Translations under genes and position numbers: made by a program
The notes under the pieces: generated by a model
What the model saw: only the letters and a program-made list of their open reading frames with translations
Databases searched by the model: none
Told to the model about the DNA's origin: nothing
Shown here: positions 10,048-18,141 of the stretch, in pieces
How the letters are laid out: each line of letters opens with the position of its first letter
How positions within the stretch are numbered: position 1 is the stretch's first letter
Source: an uncultured bacterium
Lineage (GTDB): Bacteria; Bacillota; Clostridia; Peptostreptococcales; Anaerovoracaceae
DNA length: 55,427 nt
Direction of reading: 5' to 3'
Assembly (NCBI GenBank): GCA_905214225.1
Contig: CAJMLL010000012.1
Span: 1 to 55,427, forward strand

Positions 10048-10440
10048 TTATTTCATGTCTTCCAGTCTTCCGTGGCGTTCATAATCGGTGACGCGTTCGA
10101 TCTTGTTTCCCTCTCCCAGGAAGACAACCTTCGGCGCGTACTGATCGGCTTCCTCCGGCGTCATTTCACAGTAGGCCATAATGATGACCTTATCGCCTGT
10201 GGATGCGCATCTTGCCGCTGCACCGTTCAGGCAGATAATGCCGCTTCCCGGCTCGCCGGCGATTGTATAGGTAGAAAAACGCTCGCCGTTGTCGACATCT
10301 GCGATTTCCACTTTCTGATACTCTCTGATTCCGGCCTTGTCCAGGAAATTTTTGTCCACCGTAATGCTGCCCACATAGTTCAGGTCAGCCTGTGTTACGG
10401 TTGCTCTGTGAATCTTGCCTAATAACATTGGAATTGTCAT
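10048..10440 (-). CDS. panD: Aspartate 1-decarboxylase PanD
   Basis: Pyruvoyl-dependent enzyme making beta-alanine from aspartate for pantothenate and coenzyme A synthesis. The 130-residue proenzyme has the self-cleavage site Gly24-Ser25 in [10 protein letters not shown]; Ser25 becomes the pyruvoyl group. Conserved Tyr (YTI) and the NGAAAR segment shape the active site. AAGGAAGG precedes the ATG. panB and panC are not in the window, so the gene is a singleton. A palindromic motif lies about 225 bases upstream. Confidence 0.95.
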   Translation of the reverse strand: MTIPMLLGKIHRATVTQADLNYVGSITVDKNFLDKAGIREYQKVEIADVDNGERFSTYTIAGEPGSGIICLNGAAARCASTGDKVIIMAYCEMTPEEADQYAPKVVFLGEGNKIERVTDYERHGRLEDMK

Positions 10441-10662
10441 CGTGTTACCTTCCTTTCAGTTCAAAGCGCCTGCTCACGGCCTGCCTCTTCAGGGCCACGG
10501 TCCGCGCACAGAAAAAATCCGCCTGTCCTGCAGAAAGAAAACGCCCGCCGCGCCCGGCCTCCGCATTGAATTCCGCGCAAAGCCTGCCGCATCCAGAACG
10601 CATCCCGCATAAACAGCGGATGAACGTAAAAGTTAAAAGCCCGTATATTCAGTTGTGAACAT
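10441..10662. other. GC-rich leader region upstream of panD, no gene
   Basis: No coding frame with a plausible start was found. On the minus strand it would be the panD 5' leader and contains two T-rich stretches (TTTTTT near 10508-10513 and TTTTCTTT near 10530). I could not pair a convincing terminator stem with either. Confidence 0.3.
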
Positions 10663-10675
10663 AACTGGTACAGTT
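10663..10675. promoter_or_regulatory. 13-base palindrome AACTGGTACAGTT, candidate operator
   Basis: Perfect inverted repeat of AACTG around a 3-base centre. Eleven of its bases (CTGGTACAGTT) recur at 24545-24555 inside the promoter of the corrinoid activator gene. It resembles targets of GntR/MocR-type regulators, but that is only a resemblance. Confidence 0.35.
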
Positions 10676-10745
10676 TCGAGCTTGAATACCGTCCATCGCC
10701 ACTTACTCTACCACAATATTTTCCTCTGGTAAAGACGGAATTCCA

Positions 10746-10794
10746 TTGACATTTCCTTCCTCTTTACCATATTATAAGGTTAGATATATCTAAC
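10746..10794 (+). promoter_or_regulatory. Promoter with palindromic operator upstream of a decayed gene
   Basis: Plus-strand -35 TTGACA (10746-10751), 18-base spacer and -10 TATTAT (10770-10775), followed by the perfect 16-base palindrome GTTAGATATATCTAAC (10779-10794) over the start site. The TTAG...CTAA arms resemble DtxR-family metal-regulator sites. It drives the DUF6110-like pseudogene that begins 39 bases further on. Confidence 0.6.
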
Positions 10795-10832
10795 AAATGT
10801 AAACTATGACTTATATGACAAGGAAAGAAATC

Positions 10833-10933
10833 ATAAAGAAGTTTGGGGAAAAATCGGACTGTTCGCAGGCGGACTGCTCTTCGGCACAGCGGGACTGAAG
10901 GTTCTGAGCAGCGAGGATGCCAAGAAGGCATAA
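10833..10933 (+). pseudogene. Decayed DUF6110-like small protein gene
   Basis: An AAGGAAAG ribosome binding site (10820-10827) is followed five bases later by ATA where a start codon belongs. The next codons read KKFGEK and, after a one-base slip in the GGGGAAAAA run, IGLFAGGLLFGTAGLKVLSS then EDAKKA and TAA. From memory this matches the N-terminal half of DUF6110 proteins (about 65-75 residues, often near metal-transport genes). Three lesions are visible: loss of the start codon, a frameshift and a premature stop. The rest of the family sequence is not recognisable downstream. The family assignment is from pattern recognition only. Confidence 0.55.
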
Positions 10934-11082
10934 CACATCCACACTGCTGATCGGCATCCGCAGCATGCGTCCGCTGATCCCGACAGAAGCACTGCAGGAA
11001 TAATAAAAACAGAAAGAATCTGCCCGGCTGCGTTCTGCCAAGGATAAAAGCAGACACCGCACAGACAGATAGAAAACAAGCT
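10934..11082. other. Non-coding stretch after the DUF6110-like relic
   Basis: No supported gene. Open frames exist on the minus strand but start without ribosome binding sites and have no recognisable family. It is probably the eroded 3' part of the relic. Confidence 0.3.
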
Positions 11083-11117
11083 AAAAAAGGACCACCCCGG
11101 CGGGATGGCCCTCTTTT
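11083..11117. terminator. Bidirectional terminator between the relic and putP
   Basis: AGGACCACCCCG and CGGGATGGCCCT form a 12-base stem with two mismatches, flanked by an A-run on the left and TTTT on the right. It can end putP (minus strand) and the relic transcript (plus strand). Confidence 0.6.
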
Positions 11118-11181
11118 CATCTATGAAAGGCTGCCTTACAGCACTTTCTTCATTCATTCAATTACCGGTTTCTGTATCTGA

Positions 11182-12741
11182 CTAGTCCAGTTCAGAAACA
11201 TCAACACCGCTCTTTCTGATCTTCTGAACTTCATCAAATACTGTGGCAACCTCTTCATCAGCTCCGCCTGTAGCAAGGCTGACAACGATGATGACAATCA
11301 GGCTGACAATGAATGCCGGCAGCAGCTCGTAAATCGCGAAGATTCCGCCGAGCTTTGCAATACCGAACTTCCAGATGAAGATCATTGCTCCTCCGGAAAG
11401 TACACCGGCGATTGCGCCCTTCACGTTCGTCTTTCTCCAGAACAGGCAGCAGAGCATCAGTGGTCCGAAGGATGCGCCGAATCCGCCCCATGCAAAGGAT
11501 ACGATACGGAATACGGAACTGTTCGGATTCCATGCGAAGAGGCAGCCCAGAATGGTAATGCAGATTACGGTAAGTCTTGCAATTGCAATACCCTTCTTAT
11601 GCGGCATGTCTTTAATAAAGAAATGGTGAATCAGGTTCTCCGATACACTGGAGGATGCCGCCAGCATCTGTCCGCTTGCCGTGGACATTGTCGCAGCCAG
11701 GATTCCGGAAAGAATCAGACCTCCGACGATTGCGAATACCGGATTGATCTTGCTGATCTGATCTGCAATGTAAATGACGATTCTCTCTGCGTCGAAGTTT
11801 GCCTTGGACAGCAGGTCGAAGTGCTTTGCTACGGAATAGCCCAGAACACCGATCAGAACCGCGCATCCCATGGAGATGACAACCCATGTACTTGCGATGC
11901 GGCGGGAAACCTTGATCTTCTTATCGTCCTTGATCGCCATGAAACGGAGCAGGATGTGCGGCATTCCGCAATAGCCCAGGCCCCATGCGAAGTTAGAAGC
12001 AATCGTCAGCGGAGAATAGGATCCGTCCGGAGCATTCAGCTTGAAGTATCCCGGAACTGCACCGGTTGCCGCTCCGATTGCGTTATCCCAGCCGTTCGCT
12101 GTGCTGATGCAGAACCAGACTACAACGATCAGCGCAATGGTCATGATAATGGACTGTACAAAGTCTGTAAATGAGGAAGCGAGGAAGCCTCCGAGTACAG
12201 TATAGGTTGCGATAACCAGCGCACCGATAATCATTACGGTATGATAATTTACACCAAACAGTGTGTTGAACAGCTTTCCTACAGATGCAAATCCGGATGC
12301 AACATACGGAATAAAGAAGATTACGATGATGACCGCACTGATTGCCAGCAGAACACCTTTCTCCTCTTTAAACCGGTTGGAAAAGAAATCCGGAATGGTA
12401 TTTGCATCGATATGCTCAGAGTATATTCTGAGCGGTTTTGCAACGATCAGCCAGTTCAGGTAAGTACCTACGGCCAGTCCGGCTGCCGTCCAGAAAGCCT
12501 CTGCGAAAGTTCCCTGTCCTCCGATCAGTCCGAACAGCGCAACGCCAGGCAGACCCATCAGAAGCCAGCTGCTCATGTCCGACGCCTCTGCACTCATCGC
12601 TGTAACCAGCGGTCCAAGCTGGCGTCCTCCTAAATAGTAAACATCTGTTGATTTGTTTTTCTTGGATACATGTACACCTATTCCGATCATTACGATCATA
12701 TAGGCAACAATCGTAGCAACAACTAATGCCAGACTACTCAT
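11182..12741 (-). CDS. putP: Sodium/proline symporter PutP
   Basis: Inner-membrane transporter of the sodium:solute symporter family importing proline with Na+. It has about 519 residues from the ATG at 12741 (MSSLALVVATIVAYMI) with roughly 13 hydrophobic segments. Diagnostic stretches include YYLGGRQLGPLVTAMSAEASDMSSW in the first repeat and STASGQMLAASSSVSEN, carrying serines typical of the second sodium site. The start is uncertain. No good ribosome binding site lies before this ATG, while GGGAGG 45 bases upstream leads into an ATG-TAA. A TTG start would add 19 residues. A good promoter lies upstream. Confidence 0.9.
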   Translation of the reverse strand: MSSLALVVATIVAYMIVMIGIGVHVSKKNKSTDVYYLGGRQLGPLVTAMSAEASDMSSWLLMGLPGVALFGLIGGQGTFAEAFWTAAGLAVGTYLNWLIVAKPLRIYSEHIDANTIPDFFSNRFKEEKGVLLAISAVIIVIFFIPYVASGFASVGKLFNTLFGVNYHTVMIIGALVIATYTVLGGFLASSFTDFVQSIIMTIALIVVVWFCISTANGWDNAIGAATGAVPGYFKLNAPDGSYSPLTIASNFAWGLGYCGMPHILLRFMAIKDDKKIKVSRRIASTWVVISMGCAVLIGVLGYSVAKHFDLLSKANFDAERIVIYIADQISKINPVFAIVGGLILSGILAATMSTASGQMLAASSSVSENLIHHFFIKDMPHKKGIAIARLTVICITILGCLFAWNPNSSVFRIVSFAWGGFGASFGPLMLCCLFWRKTNVKGAIAGVLSGGAMIFIWKFGIAKLGGIFAIYELLPAFIVSLIVIIVVSLATGGADEEVATVFDEVQKIRKSGVDVSELD

Positions 12742-12913
12742 AACAGATATATGACGGCTGCAGAAATAAAGCCTTACATTTTCCTCCCTTTTAGACAATT
12801 ACCGAAAATATTTTACCCTTCATAGATGGATGCGGCGATTTCCGCAGGCAGTTTCAAAATCATAAACATATTTTTTCATCAATGCCTCGCCGCCAATAAA
12901 ACTTATATACTAA

Positions 12914-12942
12914 TTATTACATAGCACCCACGTTATTGTCAA
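12914..12942 (-). promoter_or_regulatory. putP promoter with flanking repeats
   Basis: Minus-strand -35 TTGACA (12937-12942) and -10 TAATAA (12914-12919), 17-base spacer. The -35 lies in one of two direct copies of ATTGTCAA (12935-12942 and 12960-12967), with an inverted GACAA-CATA-TTGTC between them. This pattern suggests a regulator binding over the promoter. Confidence 0.6.
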
Positions 12943-12967
12943 CATAATCAAGACAACATATTGTCAA

Positions 12968-13145
12968 TCTTATGTTGCCACATCGCGGGCTGAAACGTAT
13001 TCTAGAATGCATTCTGCATAAATATCTTCACTGCTTAATATATATAAATGACTGAAACTTCAATATCCACACCAGATTCCCCTGCCGGCAGCTCCTGCAG
13101 CAAAACAAGCGATAAAATATTTTTGAACAAAATTGAAGACAAGGC
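12968..13145. other. Intergenic region between the putP promoter and the ligA terminator
   Basis: No supported gene. An AT-rich stretch around 13010-13050 could hold weak promoters, but none is convincing. Confidence 0.3.
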
Positions 13146-13186
13146 AAAAAAACGGACAAGCAGGCAGTTCCCTGCCTTCTTGTCCG
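13146..13186 (-). terminator. ligA terminator
   Basis: Stem CGGACAAG...CTTGTCCG (13153-13160 with 13179-13186) with inner GGCAG/CTGCC pairing, followed on the minus strand by TTTTTTT. Clear intrinsic terminator 35 bases after the ligA stop. Confidence 0.88.
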
Positions 13187-13221
13187 TGATCGATCGTCCT
13201 TTTTTGACTAACTTTTATTCC

Positions 13222-15204
13222 CTATTTCAGCTGTTCCGGCATCGTTCCCGTCTCCAGCCATTCCCGCATGGTATCCTCGCTGATAATCGGGATACTGAGT
13301 TCCCTTGCCTTTTTATTTTTGGCGCTGGAGGACTCAACATTATTATTAATCAGCGCGGTGGTGTTCTTGCTGACGGAGCCCGCTGCCTTTCCGCCGAAGC
13401 GCTCGATTTCCTGCTTCAGCTCCTCCCGGTTGGCGTAATGATTCAGGGAACCGGTGATGACAAAGGTCATCCCGTCAAGGAAGGACGGATTGTCTTCCAC
13501 GCTCTCATCCAGCTCCACCTGGTCCAGAATATCCGCAACGATCTTCTGATGCTTCGGATCTGCGAAATACTGCGTATAGGAGTCTGCCATCACGCTGCCG
13601 ATTCCGTCAATCGCCGTCAGTTCATCTACTCTGAGATTCTGCATCTTATCCCACTGATTTCCGCAGGCCTTTGCAATCAGCTTGGCATTGGCCAGCCCGA
13701 TGCCCGGGATTCCCAGTGCGTAGAGCAGACGGGTCGGATTGGAATGTCTCGCCTTCTCGACCGATTCTGCCAGATTCTGATAGGATTTCTCCCCGAAACC
13801 TTCCATCTCTACGACAGCATCTTTATAGGAATCGAACTTGAACAGGTCCGCAAATTCCTTAATCAGGCCCTTTGCGATCAGTTTTTCAATGGTCGCATCG
13901 CTGAGTCCGTCGATGTTCATCGCATCTCTGGACACAAACAGGGAAAAACTCTTGATCTGCTTGGCGAGACAGTCCGGGTTGGTGCAGTATAGTGTCTGCA
14001 CACCGTTATCTTCATGGATTTCTGTCTTTCCGCCGCAGACCGGGCAGCTTTCCGGAATCTCGATATTATTGCTTTCTGTGAGATTCTCGGCAATCTGCGG
14101 AATGATCATATTTGCCTTATAGACGGTGATGGTGTCGCCGATTCCCAGCTTCAGCTCACGCATAATGCTGATATTGTGAACAGAAGCCCTCTTCACTGTC
14201 GTTCCTTCCAGCTGCACCGGATCGAATACGGCAACCGGGTTGATCAGACCTGTACGGGAAGCACTCCACTCGATTTTTCTCAGGGTTGTCTCCTCCTTCT
14301 GGTCCGCCCACTTGAAGGCCAGGGAATCCCTTGGGAATTTTGCGGTTTGTCCCAGGGACCGGCCGTAAACCATGTCGTTATAGGTCAGTACCAGTCCGTC
14401 GGACGGGAAATCGTTATGCACGATCTCCTGCGCGAACCACTCGATGGTGTCCATAATATTGTCCCGCTTTACGTGCTTGAAAGGAACCACGTCAAATCCC
14501 TGCTCAGACAGCCAGTTCAGCTGGTTCTCCCGCAGATCATGGAAATCCACGCCTTCCGCCTCTACCAGCGTGAAGGCAATGAAATTGACGTTTCTGGCCT
14601 TCGTAACCCGCGGATCAAGCTGACGGACGGAGCCGCTGCACAGGTTTCTCGGGTTCTTATACTTCGCGTCAGCATCACCGATGGTCTCGTTAATCCGCTC
14701 AAAATCGCTGTATTTAATCACGGCTTCGCCGCGCAGGACCAGGTGTCCCTTAAAGGCAATCGAAAGCGGAACATTCGCGAAGACTTTCGCGTTGTTCGTG
14801 ACCACTTCACCCACATCTCCGTTGCCTCTGGTCAGGGCCTTGACCAGTTTTCCGTCATCATAAGTCAGCACGATGGTCAGGCCGTCCAATTTCCAGGAAA
14901 GCAGACCTTCCTGGTCCCCCAGCCAGTCCCGGAGCTCCTCTCTGCTCTTGGTCTTGTCCAGACTGAGCATCCGGCTCGGATGGCGCTCCTTCGGCAGATC
15001 AGAGACGATCTCATAGCCGACATTCTGCGACGGGCTGTTGGACAGGACGATTCCCGTCTCTTTCTCCAGTTCCAGCAGCTCATCATACATCCGGTCGTAC
15101 TCGATATTCGGCATGATCTCTTCCGCATCCATGTAATAGGCACGGGCGGCGCGGTTCAGCGCGTCAACCAGTTCCTTGATTCTTTCTTTCTTATTTTCTG
15201 CCAT
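13222..15204 (-). CDS. ligA: NAD-dependent DNA ligase LigA
   Basis: Seals nicks in replication and repair using NAD+. 660 residues in the standard order: domain Ia with IEYDRMYDELLELE, nucleotidyltransferase domain with the catalytic Lys105 in SWKLDG, OB fold, four-cysteine zinc finger (CPVCGG...YCTNPDC), helix-hairpin-helix region (ALGIPGIGLANAKLI) and a C-terminal BRCT domain (MTFVITGSLNHYANREEL). The residues before the catalytic lysine are SW rather than the common CE of the CELKIDG form, a variation I believe is normal in some Clostridia. It lies 138 bases downstream of pcrA and ends at a strong terminator. Confidence 0.95.
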   Translation of the reverse strand: MAENKKERIKELVDALNRAARAYYMDAEEIMPNIEYDRMYDELLELEKETGIVLSNSPSQNVGYEIVSDLPKERHPSRMLSLDKTKSREELRDWLGDQEGLLSWKLDGLTIVLTYDDGKLVKALTRGNGDVGEVVTNNAKVFANVPLSIAFKGHLVLRGEAVIKYSDFERINETIGDADAKYKNPRNLCSGSVRQLDPRVTKARNVNFIAFTLVEAEGVDFHDLRENQLNWLSEQGFDVVPFKHVKRDNIMDTIEWFAQEIVHNDFPSDGLVLTYNDMVYGRSLGQTAKFPRDSLAFKWADQKEETTLRKIEWSASRTGLINPVAVFDPVQLEGTTVKRASVHNISIMRELKLGIGDTITVYKANMIIPQIAENLTESNNIEIPESCPVCGGKTEIHEDNGVQTLYCTNPDCLAKQIKSFSLFVSRDAMNIDGLSDATIEKLIAKGLIKEFADLFKFDSYKDAVVEMEGFGEKSYQNLAESVEKARHSNPTRLLYALGIPGIGLANAKLIAKACGNQWDKMQNLRVDELTAIDGIGSVMADSYTQYFADPKHQKIVADILDQVELDESVEDNPSFLDGMTFVITGSLNHYANREELKQEIERFGGKAAGSVSKNTTALINNNVESSSAKNKKARELSIPIISEDTMREWLETGTMPEQLK

Positions 15205-15342
15205 GCTCGTTCCTCTTTTCTGGTATTCAGCAAGTCTTCTGTACGATTTCTGTATCTTCTATTTTACACCATTCATTCCAAAAATAGTTCCGGAGTTCCC
15301 GCGCGCAGCTGCGGGAACCGCTTCTGTTCAAGAGTTTTCCCG

Positions 15343-17553
15343 CTACAGTTTTTTCAGCGGCGCGATGCCTCTCGCCAGTTTCTTGATGCCCGCCGAATCG
15401 AACGCTACGGTGACAATCTTATCGCTGGCGTCGATCACCAGTCCCTCTCCGAACTTGCTGTGTTTCACTTTGTCCCCTGCCTTAAGTTCTACAGAAGACG
15501 CGGTCTGCGCGTGCTGCCTGGTTTCCATGCGGGCATATTTCAGTGCATCGTACGGTTTGACCGCCGGCTGCTTCGAATATCCGTCCCGGCTTCCTGTGGA
15601 AACGCCGAGGCTGGAGTCGCCATGTCTTCTCTTGAAGACAGCATCGCCTTCCAGCAGCTTCGGATCCAGTTCCCTCATAAACTGGGACTCTCTGGTGTAA
15701 TCGGTGCGGCCGTAACGCGTCCGGACTTCCGCGCTCGTCAGATACAGGAGTTCCTTGGCCCTGGTCATGCCAACGTAGCAGAGCCTGCGCTCCTCTTCCA
15801 TCTTCTCTTCATCGTCAAAGGCGCGGCTTCCCGGGAACAGGCCGTCTTCCATGCCAGGCATGAATACAACCGGAAACTCCAAGCCCTTGGCGCTGTGCAT
15901 GGTCATCATGGTCACGGACGCGTCCTCTTCATGGTAATTATCCACTTCTGCCGTCAGTGCCAGCTGTTCCATAAATTCATCGATCGTCGGTTCTTCCGCG
16001 CTTTCCTCATAATCGGCGATAACCGACTTGAATTCCATCAGGTTATCCAGCCGGCTCTCTGCTTCTGTGGTCTGCTCCGTCTCAAGAGCCGCCATATAGC
16101 CGGTTTTGGTCATGAGCTGATCGAAGATATCCGTGACGTTCAGATTTTCCTTCTCCTGTCTGCAGAGGCTGATGCACTCTACCATTGCTTTTACCTTGTC
16201 ATAGGCGCGTCCCGGCAGCGTTCCGAGAACCTCTCCGTCCTCATCTGCCAGCGCTGCCAGCACGCTCTGCCCGCGCACCCCGGCAAAGGTCCGGATTTTC
16301 TCCCAGGTTTTTGCGCCCACGCCGCGCTTCGGCTCATTGATGATGCGCTGCAGCGACAGATCATCTTCAGGATTCACCACCAGACGCATATAGGCCATGG
16401 CATCCTTGATTTCCTTGCGGTCATAATAGCGCATTCCGGAAAGCACCCGGTAAGGGATCCCCTCCCGGCTCATGGCCTCTTCAAACAGACGCGACTGGGC
16501 GTTGGTGCGGTACAGGATGGCAAAATCATTCCAGTCCCGCCCTTTCCTCTGCAGGGCCGCGATCTGCCGCGCCACATAAGACGCCTCTTCCTTATCATTA
16601 TCCAGACGGTAATAGTGGATCTTCTCTCCCGGCTCCCGGTCCGTCCACAGCTTCTTCGCCTTTCTCTCGGTGTTGTTCTGAATCACCGAATGCGCCGCCG
16701 CCAGAATATTTCCGACCGAACGGTAATTCTGCTCCAGTTTGATCACCTTCGCCTCCGGGAAATCCTTCTCAAAATCCAGGATGTTCCGGATATCCGCGCC
16801 TCTCCACTGGTAAATGCACTGGTCATCGTCCCCGACCACGCAGATATTCCGGCTCTTCTTTGCCAGCATCGTCACCAGCTCATACTGAATGTGGTTCGTG
16901 TCCTGGTACTCATCCACCATAATGTACTGGAAGCGGTCCTGGTACTCCTCCAAAACGTCCGGTTCGCTGCTTAAGAGCCGCCAGCAGTTCAGCAGAAGAT
17001 CATCAAAATCCATCACGTTGTTCTCTCTCAGGCGCTTCTCATACTCCTCGTAAACGATGTGAATCACGCGGTTTCTGACGCTCTCGATCGACGCCTGCTG
17101 GAAATCCTCCGGCGACTGCGCCTTCTCCTTGCAATTGCTGATTGCAGACAGTAAATACTGCGGCTTATACTCCTTATCGCTGATTCCCCGCTCCTTCATG
17201 ATGTTCTTGACCACCGTCTTCTGGTCCGTCGTGTCATAAATGGAAAACTGCGATCCGTAGCCGATCCGGTCACAGTACTTATGCAGAATCCGCAGGCACA
17301 TCGCGTGGAAGGTCATAATCCACATGCCGCCGGTATTCCCGATCAGCTGCTCCACACGCTCTCGCATCTCATTCGCCGCCTTGTTCGTAAAAGTCACCGC
17401 CAGAATGTTATAGGGCGGAATCCCGCTGTCCACCATGTGCGCAATTCTGTGCGTCATCGTACTCGTCTTTCCCGATCCCGCTCCGGCCAGAATCAGCAGA
17501 GGTCCCTCCATCTGATTTACTGCTTCCTGCTGTTTCGGATTTAACTTCGCCAT
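15343..17553 (-). CDS. pcrA: ATP-dependent DNA helicase PcrA (UvrD/Rep family)
   Basis: Superfamily 1A 3'-5' helicase for repair and replication fork maintenance, about 736 residues. Walker A AGAGSGKT lies at residues 23-30, motif II DEYQDTNHIQYELV follows, motif VI is YVGMTRAKELLYL, and the C-terminal Tudor-like tail (AGDKVKHSKFGEGLVI) binds RNA polymerase. I start at the ATG at 17553 (MAKLNPKQQEAV) because GAGGG lies five bases upstream and the family begins here. The open frame extends 51 codons further, but that part looks like leader with an extended -10 promoter. The pcrA-ligA pairing is conserved in Firmicutes. Confidence 0.95.
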   Translation of the reverse strand: MAKLNPKQQEAVNQMEGPLLILAGAGSGKTSTMTHRIAHMVDSGIPPYNILAVTFTNKAANEMRERVEQLIGNTGGMWIMTFHAMCLRILHKYCDRIGYGSQFSIYDTTDQKTVVKNIMKERGISDKEYKPQYLLSAISNCKEKAQSPEDFQQASIESVRNRVIHIVYEEYEKRLRENNVMDFDDLLLNCWRLLSSEPDVLEEYQDRFQYIMVDEYQDTNHIQYELVTMLAKKSRNICVVGDDDQCIYQWRGADIRNILDFEKDFPEAKVIKLEQNYRSVGNILAAAHSVIQNNTERKAKKLWTDREPGEKIHYYRLDNDKEEASYVARQIAALQRKGRDWNDFAILYRTNAQSRLFEEAMSREGIPYRVLSGMRYYDRKEIKDAMAYMRLVVNPEDDLSLQRIINEPKRGVGAKTWEKIRTFAGVRGQSVLAALADEDGEVLGTLPGRAYDKVKAMVECISLCRQEKENLNVTDIFDQLMTKTGYMAALETEQTTEAESRLDNLMEFKSVIADYEESAEEPTIDEFMEQLALTAEVDNYHEEDASVTMMTMHSAKGLEFPVVFMPGMEDGLFPGSRAFDDEEKMEEERRLCYVGMTRAKELLYLTSAEVRTRYGRTDYTRESQFMRELDPKLLEGDAVFKRRHGDSSLGVSTGSRDGYSKQPAVKPYDALKYARMETRQHAQTASSVELKAGDKVKHSKFGEGLVIDASDKIVTVAFDSAGIKKLARGIAPLKKL

Positions 17554-17650
17554 ATATTCCCTCATCTCCGCGGCCATGCCGCCGTAATTTAAGCATACAT
17601 AATAGGCGGCTTTGGCCTGAGCCTCACCGCCATAAGAAATTCCTGTCCCT

Positions 17651-17659
17651 ATTCTAACA
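17651..17659 (-). promoter_or_regulatory. Extended -10 element upstream of pcrA
   Basis: Minus-strand TGTTAGAAT (TG-n-TAGAAT). No good -35 is visible. It would give a leader of about 90 bases before the chosen pcrA start and supports treating the upstream open frame as untranslated. Confidence 0.35.
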
Positions 17660-17701
17660 TAAAGCCCGCCCGATTTGGGCCGCCCCGACATATTCCCTTT
17701 C

Positions 17702-17820
17702 GACAAAAATCACCGCGCAGGGAATCACCCTGCAATAGAGATTCTCTATAATTTCAGACAAAAAACACCGTGCAAGTCACTGATTTTCATTGCACAAAAA
17801 ATTATATCTCTGTAATTTCA
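17702..17820 (-). terminator. Tandem duplicated terminator-like unit between mtbC-like gene and pcrA
   Basis: Two related units (17702-17756 and 17757-17820). On the minus strand each reads TGAAATTA, AGAGA, a hairpin (GTGCAA/TTGCAC or GCAGGG/CCCTGC), then GGTG plus a T-run plus GTC. Both can end transcripts from the corrinoid protein gene. The duplication is visible at sequence level. Confidence 0.55.
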
Positions 17821-18141
17821 ACGCTTCCAGCATATCGAAAAGATGAATTGGATGATTTACACGCGATTTTGTAGAATAAGAACTGTAATAAAGACTGTTT
17901 TGGCAGTCCGGAGGAACAGAGGAAGCCAGCGGCAATTCGGGGGTGCCGGTGACGGAATCCGGGAATTCGGATATAAATGGACATATACGGAAAAGCAGAC
18001 AGATTTGACCATGCGGTGCGCGGGAAAATGCGGCTGCTTTTTTCCTTTTTTGGCGGGAAATTTCCCTTGCAGCCTGATTTTTGCCGCTATCATGATGGTA
18101 TTCCGCTGCCTCTGCTGCGCCGTACTGTAATCTTCTCGATG
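17821..18141. other. Non-coding gap after the corrinoid protein gene
   Basis: No supported gene. It contains a perfect 12-base palindrome GGGAAATTTCCC at 18055-18066 and several short T-runs. A 95-codon plus-strand frame starting at 17843 has no recognisable family and lacks a convincing ribosome binding site. Confidence 0.35.

Noticed and set aside
10831..11157. Minus-strand frames of 83-118 codons between panD and putP
   Set aside because: No start signals or family. The opposite strand carries the DUF6110-like relic and a terminator.
14014..16974. 986-codon plus-strand frame opposite ligA and pcrA
   Set aside because: Antisense to two well-identified genes; composition and lack of start signals mark it as a shadow.
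17554..17706. 51-codon N-terminal extension of PcrA
   Set aside because: The family begins at MAKLNPKQQ, which has its own GAGGG site. The upstream part contains an extended -10 element.
17843..18130. 95-codon plus-strand frame after the corrinoid gene
   Set aside because: No ribosome binding site at good spacing, no family, and it crosses palindromes and T-runs typical of non-coding DNA.
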